Shown piece after piece: positions 49,893-51,258 of a DNA stretch of 51,258 nucleotides (the stretch's first letter is position 1; every line of letters starts with the position of its first letter). Position numbers and translations under genes: made by a program. The notes beneath the pieces are model-generated. The model was not told the origin of the DNA. It made no database searches and saw only the letters and a program-made list of their open reading frames with translations. The stretch comes from Ophiothrix spiculata (taxonomy: Eukaryota > Echinodermata > Ophiuroidea > Amphilepidida > Ophiotrichidae). The stretch is from NCBI GenBank assembly GCA_000969725.1, contig JXSR01S033677.1; one strand, 5' to 3'.

Positions 49893-50491
49893 TAGACATC
49901 ACATTCAATCGAGGACCCTAGAACCAGAAGGGGGTTAAGTCACATTGAGTACAAACTGAGAATATGGCACAAACATCAAATCATTTGTGTTGTCTTGAAT
50001 GTTATTGCTGTATCTCTCAGCAGAGACGTTCCTTTCTAGCGTCTCTGCTCTCAGTGACTCTTACGCATGCTCTGATCATCAAATTACTAAACTTGTACAG
50101 AATGTAGAAATGAGAATTCTGTAGCAGGAAATTGACATAACTCAATTTTCAAGATTTTGTGACTTAACGCCCTTTTAGTTCTAGGGTCCTCAATCTTTGG
50201 TGCTAAAAGAATAACATCTCAGAGGATCTTCACTCATGGATCATGTTAACTTTCATTCCAATCAAATCCAGGGATATTGAAAACTCAGCCGAGATGATGA
50301 AAATTGGATAAACGCCTTTTGAGATATGGTTGAATAAAATTTTTGTGCGGAAATACTTTTGAGCGGGAGTGTAGACATCACATTCAATATTTGGTGCTAT
50401 AAGAAATAACATCTCAGAGGATCATCACTCATGGATCATGTTTAACTTTGATTCCAATCAAATCCAGGGATATAGAAAACTCAGCCGAGAT
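49815..50491 (+). repeat. tandem duplication of mariner end plus flank
   Basis: Unit A (49815-50294, less the insertion) and unit B (50295-50491) each run from tgatgaaaatcgg, through gcggaaatactt and gagcgggagtgtagacatc, to aaaactcagccgagat. Confidence 0.88.
49911..50191. mobile_element. 281-bp palindromic MITE, TSD AATC
   Basis: Perfect ends gaggaccctagaac and gttctagggtcctc, aatc on both sides (49907-49910, 50192-50195). Unit B of the duplication shows the unoccupied site (aata at 50386). The centre has a gcagagac/gtctctgc hairpin. Confidence 0.87.
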
Positions 50492-51258
50492 TCAACTCAA
50501 ATCATTTGTATGAAAAATACCCTCTGAAATAGGATTTTGTACATATTTTTATATATTGAACCACATCTATTTGTATGTAGGCAAAACAGCATAAATTGAT
50601 AAAACTATGCTGTCTCTGTCCTACTATCATAACAGAGGGTCAAAATAATTGCATACTTGGGAGTTCTTTATGGAACCCTTTCTGAAAGGTTTTATTTAAG
50701 AATCACAAGTATGCTAATTTATTTATGATAACTGATACATATCAAACAAAAGTATTTGTGAGTATGCACAACAAAAGAAATTGTTAGAAAAATCCATGCT
50801 GTTTGTGAGTTAAGACATTCCTATACTGTGGAGTTCTTCACAAAGCCAGAGGCCTCATTTAAGAATTGGGAAGTATGCATATTTAACGATAGTAAGTCGT
50901 TGGTCCCATATATGGGAGGGTCACACCCATATATGCTTGTCACAGCTAGGTTCGTGAAGAGTAGGGTATTGTACCCATAGATGTCCCTTTTTCGTCCCGG
51001 TGCTGTCTAGATACTCACAATCTAACTACGGACATAAAGTGCGCCTTTTAGCAGCCATTATGGAGGATGTGATCTGATTGTGATATCTGCATAGACAGCC
51101 GTGCTGTGAGCTTGATGAAATGGCATGTTAAATAAGCCTAATATGTATGTATGTAAGTGGTGCATATCAAAAGACATTTTAATCAGGGCAATCACTTGTG
51201 CTTATGATATGTATCTCAGGAGGCTTACAAGTGCTACAAGGACCCTCAGGTTGTGATG

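Larger units (their letters stand above)
49005..51258. other. 3' flank
   Basis: Holds the mariner-type element, its duplicated end and the palindromic insertion listed separately. Around 50655-50720 and 50815-50885 a diverged direct repeat (ggagttctt, tttaagaat, aagtatgc) recurs at about 160 bp. No gene recognised to the window end. Confidence 0.65.

Overview
This is a stretch of an animal nuclear genome. It is AT-rich, with long introns bounded by GT/AG, and it holds a single recognisable gene on the + strand plus dense DNA-transposon debris. No bacterial, organelle or CRISPR features were seen. The gene content and the richness in miniature inverted-repeat elements (MITEs) and TAGGCCTA palindromes suggest a marine invertebrate, perhaps an echinoderm. 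That placement is inference.

The gene is an orthologue of MPHOSPH8 (MPP8), the H3K9me3-reading subunit of the HUSH silencing complex. Fifteen exons were read between 6945 and 47850. Their phases join without a break: 4185 nt, 1394 codons plus a stop. In order they encode the rest of a chromodomain (6945-7100), a Ser/acidic segment with a coding tandem repeat (13413-13836), a large Lys/Ser/Gln/Met/Pro-rich exon (16297-17651), a Gln/His exon (23441-23579), charged repeat-like exons (25284-25754, 27049-27147, 30154-30258, 32579-33121), ankyrin repeats (33607-33836, 35520-35609, 36820-36974), and the conserved C-terminal domain (42755-42912, 44281-44408, 46663-46746, 47803-47850). The start codon and the first strand of the chromodomain are not seen and probably lie upstream of the window. 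Residue numbers below count from the first codon at 6945.

Two gene-internal features stand out. A motif of about 28 residues (KDPFW ... DMYSKVK ... RRA) occurs twice in the otherwise low-complexity middle of the protein. It is split by an intron in the first copy and uninterrupted in the second. Downstream of the exon at 44281-44408, two decayed partial copies of that exon lie in the following intron.

The introns and flanks are packed with non-autonomous DNA elements. Several have ends and target-site duplications that can be read directly: a Harbinger-type MITE nested in another repeat (3687-4070), hAT-type elements (10868-11220, 18359-18999, 43324-43512), a piggyBac-like element with a tRNA-like core (12689-12939), TA-flanked mariner-type elements (15159-16144, 34250-34734, 49150-49892) and several multi-copy families. 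After the stop codon come a probable 3' UTR with AATAAA signals, then a mariner-type element whose 3' end was tandemly duplicated, one copy of which was later hit by a 281-bp palindromic insertion.
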